DNA of 64,000 nucleotides from Plasmodium relictum (lineage: Eukaryota; Apicomplexa; Aconoidasida; Haemosporida; Plasmodiidae). Each line of letters begins with the position of its first letter. The first letter of the stretch is position 1. Where the stretch lies: contig NC_041690.1 in NCBI RefSeq assembly GCF_900005765.1, positions 868,001-932,000 of the forward strand, read 5' to 3'. Shown here one piece after another: positions 54,506-64,000 of this stretch. The position numbers were made by a program, and so were the translations under genes. The notes beneath the pieces are model-generated. The model was not told where the DNA came from, ran no database searches, and was given only the letters and a program-made list of their open reading frames with translations.

Positions 54506-56899
54506 ATGGAAAAAAAAAAAAATAGTAGAAAATCTTCTATACTTAGCGAAAAATTAAATTTTAATAAATCTTATTTAGATTTAAGCAACTATAGCAAAGT
54601 AAATTATATTAAACAAAATTCAATTAACAATACAAGTGAGATTTGCGAATTCTTCACTAGCATAACAAGTAATCAAAAAGATTTAAACAAAAGATATGAG
54701 CAATTATTTTCATTAATTAAGAAGTTTGGAAAAGAAATAAAATATTTGCTTAACAAAAATGATGAATATAATAATTTACTCATTGACACAAATGAATATA
54801 TAAAAAAAATAAAAACAAAATTAAATAACTCTTCATATAATGATTTTGAAAATATTGGTAAAAAGAAAAATATCAAATGAACAAATTAAATATTAATTGT
54901 AAAAATAATATATAAATGATATATTTAGAATATCATATGTAAATTTATCGTAAATAAAAACAAAATATTATTAATAAAAGTATTATTAATGAACATAGAG
55001 TATAACTGTACAATAAAGTTTTTTGAAGATATGCACTTAGGTATTAAATAAATAATATATATATATATATATTAAAATTTGTGTTTGTGTAAAATAATAA
55101 ATATATTAAATGCCAAAAATAATTTTTAATTTTTAGAAATAGAATTATGTGAGGATACAAATAATATTGATATAATAGCAAAATTAATTGCTCATCTTTT
55201 CAAAGTAGTTGATTATTACAGCAAAAATTCTTATGAATGGAATAGAAAAATAGATGATTTAAAAAGAGGCATGGGCAACAAAGAGGCCTATACGAATTTA
55301 GAAAGAAAATTAACTTTAAAAAATGAAGAACTAAAAAAAGAAATGGTTAATAATATGAGTTCATTAAAAGAGCAGCAAGATTTAAAAATAAAAATTAAAG
55401 AAGATAGAAATGTTTACAGAAAGGATTTACAACATATTTATCAAAAATTGTTATATTTTATTTTAAAATTTTTATTGAGAGATAAAAAATATAAAATACA
55501 AAGGCTTTATTTCATTACTTGGTTAAATGTTGTGAAGAATAAAAAAGAAGCAACTAATAGAATAATTAAATCCTTATGTAAGAAAGAAGAGTATTTATTA
55601 TCATATTGTTTAAAAAAATTAAAGAATAATTGCTATGAGATACATTTAACGGAAAAAATTGCCTCTATGCTAGATATTTATATAAATGATAGTAAAGCAA
55701 ACTATAGTTGCATTGATAATATTCAAAAAAGTAACAAGAGCAATATATATTTAGATTTAGTTAATAGTAATAAAACGAAAAAAAGTAATTTATCAATTAA
55801 TTATGATAATTCTAATAATAATAATAGAACAAAAAAAAGTGATGCTTCAATATATTATAGTACTATTAATAATAATAAAATAAGAAAAAGTGATGCATCA
55901 AGTACTTATAATGATTTTGATAATATTAAAAAAAAAAAAAGTGATATAACAAAATTATGTAATGAAAAAAATAATGAAAATGATTATGATGTAAATAATT
56001 CCTTATTTGATACTAGAAGTGAATCAAATTACAATGTAGAAAAAGTATATGATAAATTTCTTTATCAAATTAAAGATAAAGCTGATAAAAAAAATGTAGA
56101 TATATTACATCAAACTATAAAAAAGTTAAATTATAAAATAACAGAAATAAAAAACACATTAGAAATGCAAAAGAAGATAAACGACGAATTATTTAAAAGC
56201 ATGTCATTAGATAAAAATTCTTTAAATCACAAAAATAGCATAAACAACAAATTGTCGGAAACAGATTATAATACTTCAGTTGATAATAATGAGTCATTAA
56301 ACCTTCTTTCGGAAAAAACCTTAAGTGAGTATTTATTAAACAAGAATACGTCAAGAAATATGAGTAAAAATAATAATTTAGACAGAAAATATATTATAAA
56401 AAAAAATAATGAAGATGATAAAATGTTTAGACATGACAGAAAAAAAAACTCGGATGATTTATCAAAAAAGAACATAAATGATAATAAAGAAAAATGGAGT
56501 TTAAATAGTGAATATTTCAAAAATAATTCTACAGATACATTAAATGTTGACAATAATTACTTAAATGAAAGAAAATTCAAAGATAACATAAATAATTTAT
56601 ATATACAAAATGGAAATAATAATAATAAAAAAGATGTTAATGATAATAATTCCCCATCTAATATTAAGCTCATCTTGAGGACAGGAGGAGGTTTTAGAAA
56701 ACTAAGCGAGAATGATCAAAAAAATTATATAGAAAAAATAAATTTCTTGAATGATAATAATTTATTAGGTTATGAAACAAATTTAAATATTAAAATAAAG
56801 GGACCTCCATTTTTTCAAAATTTGCCAAACAATAATCAAAAGACATTCAAAAAAGAAAAAAGGCATAGATCTCTTTCTAAATTTTATAATATGCATTAA
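54506..56899 (+). CDS. Coiled-coil protein with KKSD repeats, two exons, unknown function
   Basis: Exons 54506..54857 and 55137..56899 with a 279-base GT..AG intron splitting a Glu codon; 704 residues. The N-terminal part (~40-230) is heptad-like coiled coil spanning the intron (ISLIKKFGKE-type helices, then ERKLTLKNEELKKEMV). At ~235-300 a basic helix RLYFITWLNVVKNKKEA resembles a single Sfi1-type centrin-binding repeat (hydrophobic, x-x-W, x-x). At ~325-390 four tandem ~18-residue units contain KTKKSN, RTKKSD, KIRKSD and KKKKSD, which look like repeated basophilic phosphosites. The tail has a conserved-looking LILRTGGGFRKLSEND (~628-645). I do not recognise the family; a cytoskeletal or centrosomal role is only inference. 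Read without splicing, exon 1 would stop 23 bases after the donor. Confidence 0.75.
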
Positions 56900-57788
56900 A
56901 AATTAATGGAACAGAGACAATAAAGGAATTTTTTTTTTTTTTCTTTTTCTAATATGTCATTTAAAAATAAATAATTTGACTTTTTTTTGCTCTATTATAT
57001 GTATGCACACTTTAGTCATTATTCATCGCTCATATTTAATTAAATATGTACTTTTAATATAATTTAGTTTTTTTATTTTATTTTTTTCTCTTTATTTTAA
57101 TATAATTTATTTATGTATTATTTCCATAAATTATCATAGATCCTTCTTTGTATTTTAAGTTTACGTTGAAATATTATTTCAATTTAAAATTTTTTTTTTC
57201 CCTTTTTCTTAATGTACAATATATATTTTCATTTTTATTATACATTAGGAATATACCTCTTTATAACGTTATATTATTATAAATCTTAATAAATTATTAA
57301 CTTTTAAATATGATATAATATCAATATTGTTTACAAATGTTATTATGAGAATTGTTATATATTAGAGAAACATTAATTAATTACCATTTTTTGGTTTCTT
57401 CAAAAATTATTTTTAAACAGAAGTAAATATTAAAAAAAATTTAAATATAGCCTTTTAACATATTTGGGTATGTTGTATGTAATAAGTTTCATTTTATCAT
57501 TGAAAATATTAAAAAGAAAACTTTTTTAAAAAACATAGTTTTAATCCTTTAGTTATTTTTAACAACTGTCAAAAGTAAACTTTAAAATTATTTTTTTATA
57601 ATTTAAAATAAATATTAAAATAGAAAAATTTTAAATATTTAAAAAAAAAATATATTTAAATTTTAGTTTCATAATATTATATAAAGATTACTTAAAAAGA
57701 ATGAAAAAGTAATTATTTTAAGTGTTCAATAAAAAAATTTATATTATTCTTGGTGTATCCATTTTTTATAAAATTTTTAAAAGTAAAA
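56900..57788. other. Intergenic spacer
   Basis: About 0.9 kb between two plus-strand genes: 3' flank of the coiled-coil gene and promoter of the next. AT-rich, with no supported ORF. Confidence 0.5.
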
Positions 57789-58982
57789 ATGAAGGAAGGA
57801 AAAGGAAAATTCGATTATAAAAATGAGAAAATATATGTAATTTATGATGAAATATATGATATATATATAAAGGAGAAAAAGAAAAAAAATTATTATTGTA
57901 AAATTTTAAGATTCCTTGATCCATCAGTATTAATATTAAAAATATTAAGTGAAATTTATAATTTAAACGATATGATAGAGTACGTTTCTTGCAGCTCTTT
58001 TCAAATGGTAATGACACATACTTACATTAATGGAGAAAAAAAAAGTATTTATGAAACATTGCTAATTTTATATTCAATAAATAAAAGTAAATTAGAAATA
58101 AATAATTATATATTTAATAATTCTTTAATAGAAAATATAGATGATGATACTATAAACTTAAACTTGTATTATATTTTAAATGAATTTAATGACATATATG
58201 AATACTTTTTAATTTTATATAAAAATTGTTATGAAAATTATACTAGAAAATTTTTTATAAATAAAGATTACAATTTAATAAAAGGATATATCAAACTACA
58301 AGCATTAAAGAATTATGTATCGAAGAAATATAAAAATGTATCATTTGATACAATATTAAATAAATTTATTAAATTATTGATTTTTTTCACAAAAATAAAG
58401 AACGATTATATACAAATAGAATGTGTTATATTTTATGTGTATTTCTATATTTTTTTAAATATACCTATATATTTATATCCTTGGAATAATATTAGTGATC
58501 AGCTAAATAAAAGAATATTCAATGACGGGAATGTCAACATGATAGCTAATATAATTGAAAAAAATAAAAACAATTTTTTTTCTCTTATTTTAAATAGAAC
58601 AGTAGAAACAAATAAGTATTACGAAACTTATGACTTTAATATAGCTTTATTTATCAATAACGAATATGAAAAACATGATGATATTTCATTAAATCAAGAT
58701 GAAATTGTATCTGGAGATTTATACATTAATATGCTAAGTAAAAATAAAGAACATTTCATTAACTTGAATGAATATAATTTATTAAAAGATATAGGCTATA
58801 ATTCTTTAAAACAATTTTATATACCTCATTTTTATTATTTGACAATTTTAAAAAAAATGTTCGTGTTTAATAAAAAAATGCAAATAATGCAACATTTATT
58901 CCATGTTTTAATAAAATATTTAATTAATATGGACAAATATTATAAAAATAACATAAAAAAAGTAAATAAAGTAATTACTTAA
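57789..58982 (+). CDS. Unknown helical Plasmodium protein
   Basis: A 397-residue frame. I start it at the ATG at 57789 (MKEGKGKFDYKNEKIY); the frame is open 13 codons upstream but only via a TTG. The protein is Ile/Asn/Tyr/Lys-rich and largely helical. More ordered motifs include ILRFLDPSVLILKILSEIY (~40-60), MIEYVSCSSFQMVMTHTYI (~70-90) and IPIYLYPWNNISDQLNKRI (~232-250). Two segments (LIFFTKIKN and CVIFYVYFYIFLNIPIYLY, ~205-240) are hydrophobic enough for a membrane association but could equally be a protein core. There is no signal peptide, and I do not recognise a family. Length and composition make it a real gene. It is tail-to-tail with the RAP gene. Confidence 0.7.
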   Translation: MKEGKGKFDYKNEKIYVIYDEIYDIYIKEKKKKNYYCKILRFLDPSVLILKILSEIYNLNDMIEYVSCSSFQMVMTHTYINGEKKSIYETLLILYSINKSKLEINNYIFNNSLIENIDDDTINLNLYYILNEFNDIYEYFLILYKNCYENYTRKFFINKDYNLIKGYIKLQALKNYVSKKYKNVSFDTILNKFIKLLIFFTKIKNDYIQIECVIFYVYFYIFLNIPIYLYPWNNISDQLNKRIFNDGNVNMIANIIEKNKNNFFSLILNRTVETNKYYETYDFNIALFINNEYEKHDDISLNQDEIVSGDLYINMLSKNKEHFINLNEYNLLKDIGYNSLKQFYIPHFYYLTILKKMFVFNKKMQIMQHLFHVLIKYLINMDKYYKNNIKKVNKVIT

Positions 58983-59397
58983 TATATGTATATATTTTTA
59001 AATTAAAATAAAATTACCCTTTTTACAAATATTATATTAAATTTAAAAAATAAAAAAAAATTATTACATATATTTATCCAACTTTTTGTACCGTATCAAT
59101 TTATTTTACTATTTTATTTTTTTTATTTTAATTGGATTAATAGTTTTTTTTTTTTTTTTTTTATTTTTAATTTGATTTCCTTTTTAAATTAAATAAAACC
59201 GTTTATATGATCAATATGATAGCAGCTATTAAGAAAAATCATATTGTTAATACAATTTTAATTCAAATAACATATTTCAAGTTATTATTTTTATAATTTT
59301 TCTATTTTTTTATTTTTTGTGGTATACTTCCTTTATTCTTTTTATACTTGTATATTTATTATTTAAAATTTAGAATTATAAAAAGTTATTTCTATTT
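58983..59397. other. Convergent spacer
   Basis: 415 bases of A/T tracts between two facing 3' ends. Nothing else is seen. Confidence 0.5.
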
Positions 59398-62058
59398 TTA
59401 AAAAGACATCAAAATATTTTTTATGTATTCTTTTTTATTTTCATCGTTTAAAGTATCAAAATATCTAGTGTTAACACATTTTACATTATATCCATATAAT
59501 TTTAAATGATTTGAAATAATTTTGAAATCTCCCAATTCTCTATTTACTTCATTTCTAGTAGTATCTTCAGTTAGCATTATAACTTGTCTTTTTTTTTTAA
59601 TTAAAATGTCTAATATGTAAGGACAATAAATATCAACATGAACTTCATGATCAATTTGCAATTCATCTAATATTTTAGAAATATTAGAAATAATTTTAGA
59701 AAAAGAATACATGTTTTCTTTTCTTTTTAAATAAAAAACTTTTAAACTTTCTAAAACACAAAATTTTGGTAAATCAAAATCCATCCACTTAAATTGTATC
59801 ATATGAGATAGCCATAATAAAAAAATTTGATTTTTTCTCTTCTCCCAATAAGTCGTTTTTCCTATTTTTCTCCATATAAATGAAAAAAAATATGTATTAA
59901 CATGAAACAAATTAGACAATACTAATGCATACGATACATTTATTGATGTTTCTTCGTCAATATCATCAATATAATCTTCTAAATAATTTAATGCTTCTAT
60001 GATACATTCATCGATAAATTGATGAGTAAAATTAAAAAATGATAGTGATTCCATTAAAATAGATATATCTTTTAATGCCAATATACATTCTTTTCTGTTT
60101 ATGTAAAGATAATGAAAATACTTTCTAAATTTGTTGGCACTTAAAATTATGCATTTTTCAAAAAATAAGTTCATTTTTTTAAACGCCCTTAAAATATGAA
60201 AAATATTTTCATATGAAAATTTTTCGAAATTTTTTTCTAATATTCTAGAAATATGAGAAAAAACTCTGTCATGCTCTATAGTAAAAATTCTATGTTTAGA
60301 AAATGCCTCAGCTATCATGCTTAAAATAGATGGAGATAAATAAGGGGTGTAGTAATAAACAACTTTTTCAGATATTTTAAAAAACTCAGGATTATATACA
60401 TAAATATCTTTATATATTTCTAAACTTTTAAGAAATAATTCAAGATTTAAAAAAATAGGGCAAACAGAAGTGAATATTTCACTTTTTATATTTGGTTTCT
60501 TTTCATTTATATAATTATATATATTTTTTTTTTTTATTAGATCATCTTCATTCTCCATTATGTGATTTTCTTGTTTTGTAAATTCTTCTCTTATTTCTAT
60601 TGTTTCTATATTTGTTAGTTGAGAATCTCTATTTTTTGCATTTTTTTCATATTGTACTAACTTACTTAAGGGAAAAAATGCATTATCATTTTTTGATAAA
60701 AAATCTATGTAAAAGAAATTTTTATTTAAGTTAAAAAATTTTAATAACTCTTCTATAGAAATTGGATAATTTATATTGTAATTATAATTCATATGAGTAT
60801 AATTATTTAATTGTTCATAATGTGCATATATTAAATCTTTATTTAAATGGATAAAGTTATTTATTAAAATGGAACTTATTAATTTATTATATATATCTAG
60901 GTTATAATAACCAGCCCATATATATGCATTAAAGCATTCTAGCAATAAATGCATAGTAGAATTAATATATGAAATTTTCTGATTACTTTCAAACTGTTCC
61001 TTTATATACACATCAAATTTTTTTAAAGGATTAATAAATGAATTAAACAAAAAAAAATGCTTATGATTTAATTCTTTCAATGATATCAAAATATGACAAA
61101 TAGATACAACATCGAAATGTTTTCTATTTTTATATATATCTTCTATTAATAAATTATATCTTTCATCTAGAACAATAATTTCTTCAATTTTTCTATTTTT
61201 TTGGAAATTATTTTCACTTTCTAATAATTTTTTGTCATTTAATACATCAAAAATATTTTTGTATTTTTCTATTAAATTTTTCTCTATTTTATCAATTATA
61301 GTTTCATTATTTTCTTCGTAAAATTTTACATCACCATCATTTATTATTTGATTATTATTATTGTAAATATTTTTATCTTGTAAGTTTTTATTTTTATTTT
61401 CTATATTTATAATATTTTTATTATCTATATTTTGTTCATTTTCATCATTCATGTCATAATTTTCGAGTTTTTCCGCTTTTACATGTTTTGTATATTCGTT
61501 TAATAAATTTAATTTTTCTTTTTCTTTTTTTTTTTTTTTTTCTTCAATTACAAACCCACTTAACATACGAATAGCTGTTATTAAATTTTGTAGAAATAAT
61601 GCTCCTCTGTGAGTTATAAGAATAGACAAAATATCTTCATAATTTTGACATTTCAATATGGCTTGGTCCATTTTCAAACAAATTTCATTTATGTATATCA
61701 ACGAGTTAGTTTCATCTAGTATTTTTTCTATTGAATTTATTTCGTTTCCTTTATTTAAACTGGTATCATTTTTATTATTTTCATTATTCTCTTCTTGAAA
61801 TGCAAATTTTCTATTATATTCTATATATTTATTTACTGTTACAAAACATCTATTACTGATCAAATTCAAATTGATATTCTGGTAATTTCCTTTTTTTCTA
61901 TATATAATTTCTTCATTGTCAATATTTATTTTTTTATTTTTTATATAATATGAAATACTTTTCTCATTTCTAATCAAAAGGATATTCCTTTTTTTCCTGC
62001 ATAAGATAAATGATTTTTCTTTATACTCAAATACGTTAAAAAATAATTTTTTAAACAT
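59398..62058 (-). CDS. RAP-domain protein, probable organellar RNA-binding factor
   Basis: An 886-residue single-exon protein. The C-terminal ~75 residues form a RAP domain: HVDIYCPYILDIL (cf. the family's x-V-D-x-x-x-P), KKRQVIMLTEDTTRN, LGDFKIISNHLKLYGYNVKCVN (cf. G-x-x-x-x-K-x-R-x-L-x-x-x-G-x-x-V) and YFDTLNDENKKEYIKNIL. Ahead of it is an array of helical hairpins with octotricopeptide/FASTK-like spacing (LSPSILSMIAEAFSKHRIF, FSYENIFHILRAFKKMNLF, ETSINVSYALVLSNLFHV). The N-terminus is basic and lacks acidic residues at first (MFKKLFFNVFEYKEKSFILC), consistent with mitochondrial targeting. RAP proteins are expanded in apicomplexans and act in mitochondrial or apicoplast rRNA and mRNA processing; here the highly fragmented mitochondrial rRNA is a plausible target. 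An Asn/Lys-rich insert lies at ~175-260. Confidence 0.85.
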   Translation of the reverse strand: MFKKLFFNVFEYKEKSFILCRKKRNILLIRNEKSISYYIKNKKINIDNEEIIYRKKGNYQNINLNLISNRCFVTVNKYIEYNRKFAFQEENNENNKNDTSLNKGNEINSIEKILDETNSLIYINEICLKMDQAILKCQNYEDILSILITHRGALFLQNLITAIRMLSGFVIEEKKKKKEKEKLNLLNEYTKHVKAEKLENYDMNDENEQNIDNKNIINIENKNKNLQDKNIYNNNNQIINDGDVKFYEENNETIIDKIEKNLIEKYKNIFDVLNDKKLLESENNFQKNRKIEEIIVLDERYNLLIEDIYKNRKHFDVVSICHILISLKELNHKHFFLFNSFINPLKKFDVYIKEQFESNQKISYINSTMHLLLECFNAYIWAGYYNLDIYNKLISSILINNFIHLNKDLIYAHYEQLNNYTHMNYNYNINYPISIEELLKFFNLNKNFFYIDFLSKNDNAFFPLSKLVQYEKNAKNRDSQLTNIETIEIREEFTKQENHIMENEDDLIKKKNIYNYINEKKPNIKSEIFTSVCPIFLNLELFLKSLEIYKDIYVYNPEFFKISEKVVYYYTPYLSPSILSMIAEAFSKHRIFTIEHDRVFSHISRILEKNFEKFSYENIFHILRAFKKMNLFFEKCIILSANKFRKYFHYLYINRKECILALKDISILMESLSFFNFTHQFIDECIIEALNYLEDYIDDIDEETSINVSYALVLSNLFHVNTYFFSFIWRKIGKTTYWEKRKNQIFLLWLSHMIQFKWMDFDLPKFCVLESLKVFYLKRKENMYSFSKIISNISKILDELQIDHEVHVDIYCPYILDILIKKKRQVIMLTEDTTRNEVNRELGDFKIISNHLKLYGYNVKCVNTRYFDTLNDENKKEYIKNILMSF

Positions 62059-62903
62059 TTAAAAATTATTTAGTCAAACAACAAGCATAATTATAATTAT
62101 ATTTTATTTACTTATTTTTTATTTTATACGACTCTCTTACTTTTTTCATAATTTTAAACATATTACCCATAAAAAATTATTTTATCAACAATTACTATTA
62201 AAATACCAATAAATTTTGAATAAGTTCTATTTTTGTTTCACAATTAAAAATTAGCTTTATTTTTTATGTTCTACATATATATCTGAAAGTTTATAGAAAA
62301 AATTATAATTTTTCTTATATAATTTAATATTTATATATTTATTTAATTTTCTGAATAAGTTAAAAATAATTTTAAATTCACTTATTTAAAAAAAATTTGA
62401 AACATTTAAGTCTACGATAAAATAGAATGCAAAAAGATTGATATGATATACATATATTTTATTATACACTATTTAATTACAAAATTTTATTATTCGCTAT
62501 ACTCATAGTTTTGTTTCTACGTAATATGATTTTTCTTGTATTTTTATTTTATTTTTTTTTTTTTTATTTGTCAAATAAATATATATTAATTCAATATTTT
62601 TATATGACAATAGAAACTGAATATAATTTGACTTTTTTTTTTTTTTTTATACTTTTTAAAGTATTTTATATAAAAAAGTAACTTTAAATTTATTTGACTA
62701 TCTAGTTATTTTATGATTAAACTAATTTGTATAAAAATATTATTCATTTCTATATATATATATATATATATGTAATTTTTTCTTTTTTTTCCTATGCTAT
62801 TTCTGTTTATTAAGTATATTATTAAATGATAAAATAAAATAAAACCTTATACATATATATATATATATTTTTTTTTTTTTTTCGTGTTTTTTATTATGTG
62901 AAA
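62059..62903. other. Divergent promoter region, RAP / SHMT-like
   Basis: 0.85 kb AT-rich bidirectional spacer with TA microsatellites (~62751-62771, ~62853-62868) and T tracts. No ORF is supported. Confidence 0.5.
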
Positions 62904-64000
62904 ATGCTTCGAATGAAATTTGGAAATACAAAGTTAAATTTGAAAAGATATATCAGTTTTGATTCTTTAAGAAATAGAAGTAGCTTAAAAGATGTAGATG
63001 ATGAAAATTTTAATGTTATGTTGTCATACAAAAACAATAATAACATAAATTTGTCAGTAATTAATAATATTCTCCCTGTATATTTGAAAGAATGCTTAGT
63101 TAATGATTTAAATAAAACCATCCAATGTAATAAAACTGTTTTTGAAATGTTGGAAAGAAGAGCACTAAATGCTTTTAATTTAGAAAAAAAATATTGGGGG
63201 TGTTTTATTAATAGTAATAGTAATTATGTAAATTCAAACAATGATTATTTTCTTTTAAATCTATATAGCAATTTGCTAAATTATAGAAATAAAATTATGC
63301 ATATTAGTTTTTCATTAGAAAAAAAAAAAGATAAAAACAATCGGAAATGCTTATTAGATGCCATTTATAATACAATTAAAATAGAAAATGAAAGTAACAT
63401 AAATTATATGCAAATAAAAAATATGTATGAAATTTTTATCCCAGATATAATATATATAGATGAAACAAATAATCCCTATAATTTTGAATACGAATTTTTA
63501 AAAAATTTGAAAGATATAAATAATTGTATTGTAATAGTAAACATAAGTAATAAAGCAAATTTAATTTCTCATAATTTAATTTCTTCTCCTTTTGAATATT
63601 CTGATATTGTATTTTCTTATTTCAATGAAAATTTTCGTGCATGTAATAGCCAAGTAATATTTTATAAGAAAGGATTTAGGAGTTTTGATAATGAAGGAAA
63701 ATTAATATCATATGATTTTGAAGAAAAATTAAAAAATATATTTTTTGAAAATAATTTAAATAATATAATTTTTTCTTTAGCTACTTCGTTTAAATTAATG
63801 AAAACTAATGAATTCAAAGAATATGCAAAGCAAACACAGAAAAATACATCTACTTTATTTAAATATATTAATAAAGAGTATTTTAATGTTCATTATTCTG
63901 GTAATAATAGCTTCTTAAATTTAAATTCTTCTAATTATTCTTTCAATATACAAGAATTTTATGCTTTATGCACAAAACTAAATATATATTTTGATGTTTT
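62904..64000 (+). CDS. Mitochondrial-type SHMT homologue lacking PLP residues (5' part, runs off the window)
   Basis: The ATG at 62904 opens a frame that is still open at the edge (365 codons seen). Residues ~75-330 align end to end with serine hydroxymethyltransferase: MLERRALNAFNLEKKYWG (family LE-x-x-C-Q-x-R-A-L), SSPFEYSDIVFSYFNENFRA (family SPFEH-x-D-V-V-T-T-T-THKTLRG), IFYKKGFRSFD (family IFYRKG) and ATSFKLMKTNEFKEYAKQT. Key positions are changed. The Schiff-base Lys is Glu242, the PLP-nitrogen Asp is Asn213 and the PLP-stacking His is Asn216; the SENF and GYPG-RYYGG motifs are absent. It therefore cannot be a normal PLP enzyme. The N-terminus (MLRMKFGNTKLNLKRYIS) is basic and mitochondria-like. 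From memory, the P. falciparum organellar SHMT is also reported inactive. No internal stop or frameshift is seen, so the reading frame is maintained. Confidence 0.85.
   Translation, partial: MLRMKFGNTKLNLKRYISFDSLRNRSSLKDVDDENFNVMLSYKNNNNINLSVINNILPVYLKECLVNDLNKTIQCNKTVFEMLERRALNAFNLEKKYWGCFINSNSNYVNSNNDYFLLNLYSNLLNYRNKIMHISFSLEKKKDKNNRKCLLDAIYNTIKIENESNINYMQIKNMYEIFIPDIIYIDETNNPYNFEYEFLKNLKDINNCIVIVNISNKANLISHNLISSPFEYSDIVFSYFNENFRACNSQVIFYKKGFRSFDNEGKLISYDFEEKLKNIFFENNLNNIIFSLATSFKLMKTNEFKEYAKQTQKNTSTLFKYINKEYFNVHYSGNNSFLNLNSSNYSFNIQEFYALCTKLNIYFDV

Noticed and set aside
1-64000. CRISPR arrays, insertion sequences, operons, retroelements
   Set aside because: The window is eukaryotic Plasmodium core genome; the repeats are microsatellites or protein-coding repeats, and no transposase, reverse transcriptase or spaced direct-repeat array is present.

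Overview
The window is nuclear DNA of a malaria parasite (genus Plasmodium). It is extremely AT-rich (well over 80% by eye), with long poly-A/poly-T tracts and TA microsatellites between genes. Its proteins are rich in Asn, Lys, Ile and Glu, and its introns are short with GT..AG ends. Several genes are unmistakable: thioredoxin 1, signal peptide peptidase, a K+-type proton pyrophosphatase, VPS4 and a degenerate mitochondrial-type SHMT. From memory, the homologues of these lie together on P. falciparum chromosome 14 in the same neighbourhood, so this looks like a conserved core block and not a subtelomere. The thioredoxin is close to, but not the same as, the P. falciparum protein as I remember it. 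A non-falciparum, possibly avian, species is my guess; the sequence alone does not settle it.

Layout. 0.7-9.6 kb: an acidic-repeat protein (+), a NOC1/MAK21 ribosome-assembly factor (-) and a two-exon unknown gene (-). 10-24 kb: VPS4 (+), a very large RIC1-like protein (-) and a three-MA3-domain translation regulator (+). 25.7-38.5 kb: thioredoxin 1 (+, two exons), an Asn/Gln-rich unknown protein (-), signal peptide peptidase (+, nine exons), a UPF0235/DUF167 protein (-, five exons) and the vacuolar H+-pyrophosphatase (+). 38.5-46 kb: a gene-poor 3.4 kb stretch with one doubtful small membrane ORF, then an armadillo-repeat protein (+) and mitochondrial ribosomal protein bL28m (+). 46.4-64 kb: the cohesin subunit SA/Scc3 (-), a coiled-coil protein with KKSD repeats (+, two exons), an unknown helical protein (+), a RAP-domain organellar RNA-binding protein (-) and the 5' part of a mitochondrial-type SHMT homologue (+) that runs off the end.

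The genes are independent single transcription units, as usual in Plasmodium; there is no operon or gene cluster. Loose themes are secretory and membrane traffic (VPS4, RIC1-like, SPP, VP1), ribosome and translation (NOC1, MA3, bL28m), redox (Trx1) and organelle RNA or one-carbon metabolism (RAP, SHMT-like). I found no mobile element, CRISPR array, tRNA or rRNA. The most informative points are the SHMT-like protein that has lost its PLP-binding residues, two multi-exon genes reconstructed exon by exon (SPP and UPF0235), and a few unexplained palindromic or small-ORF intergenic segments.
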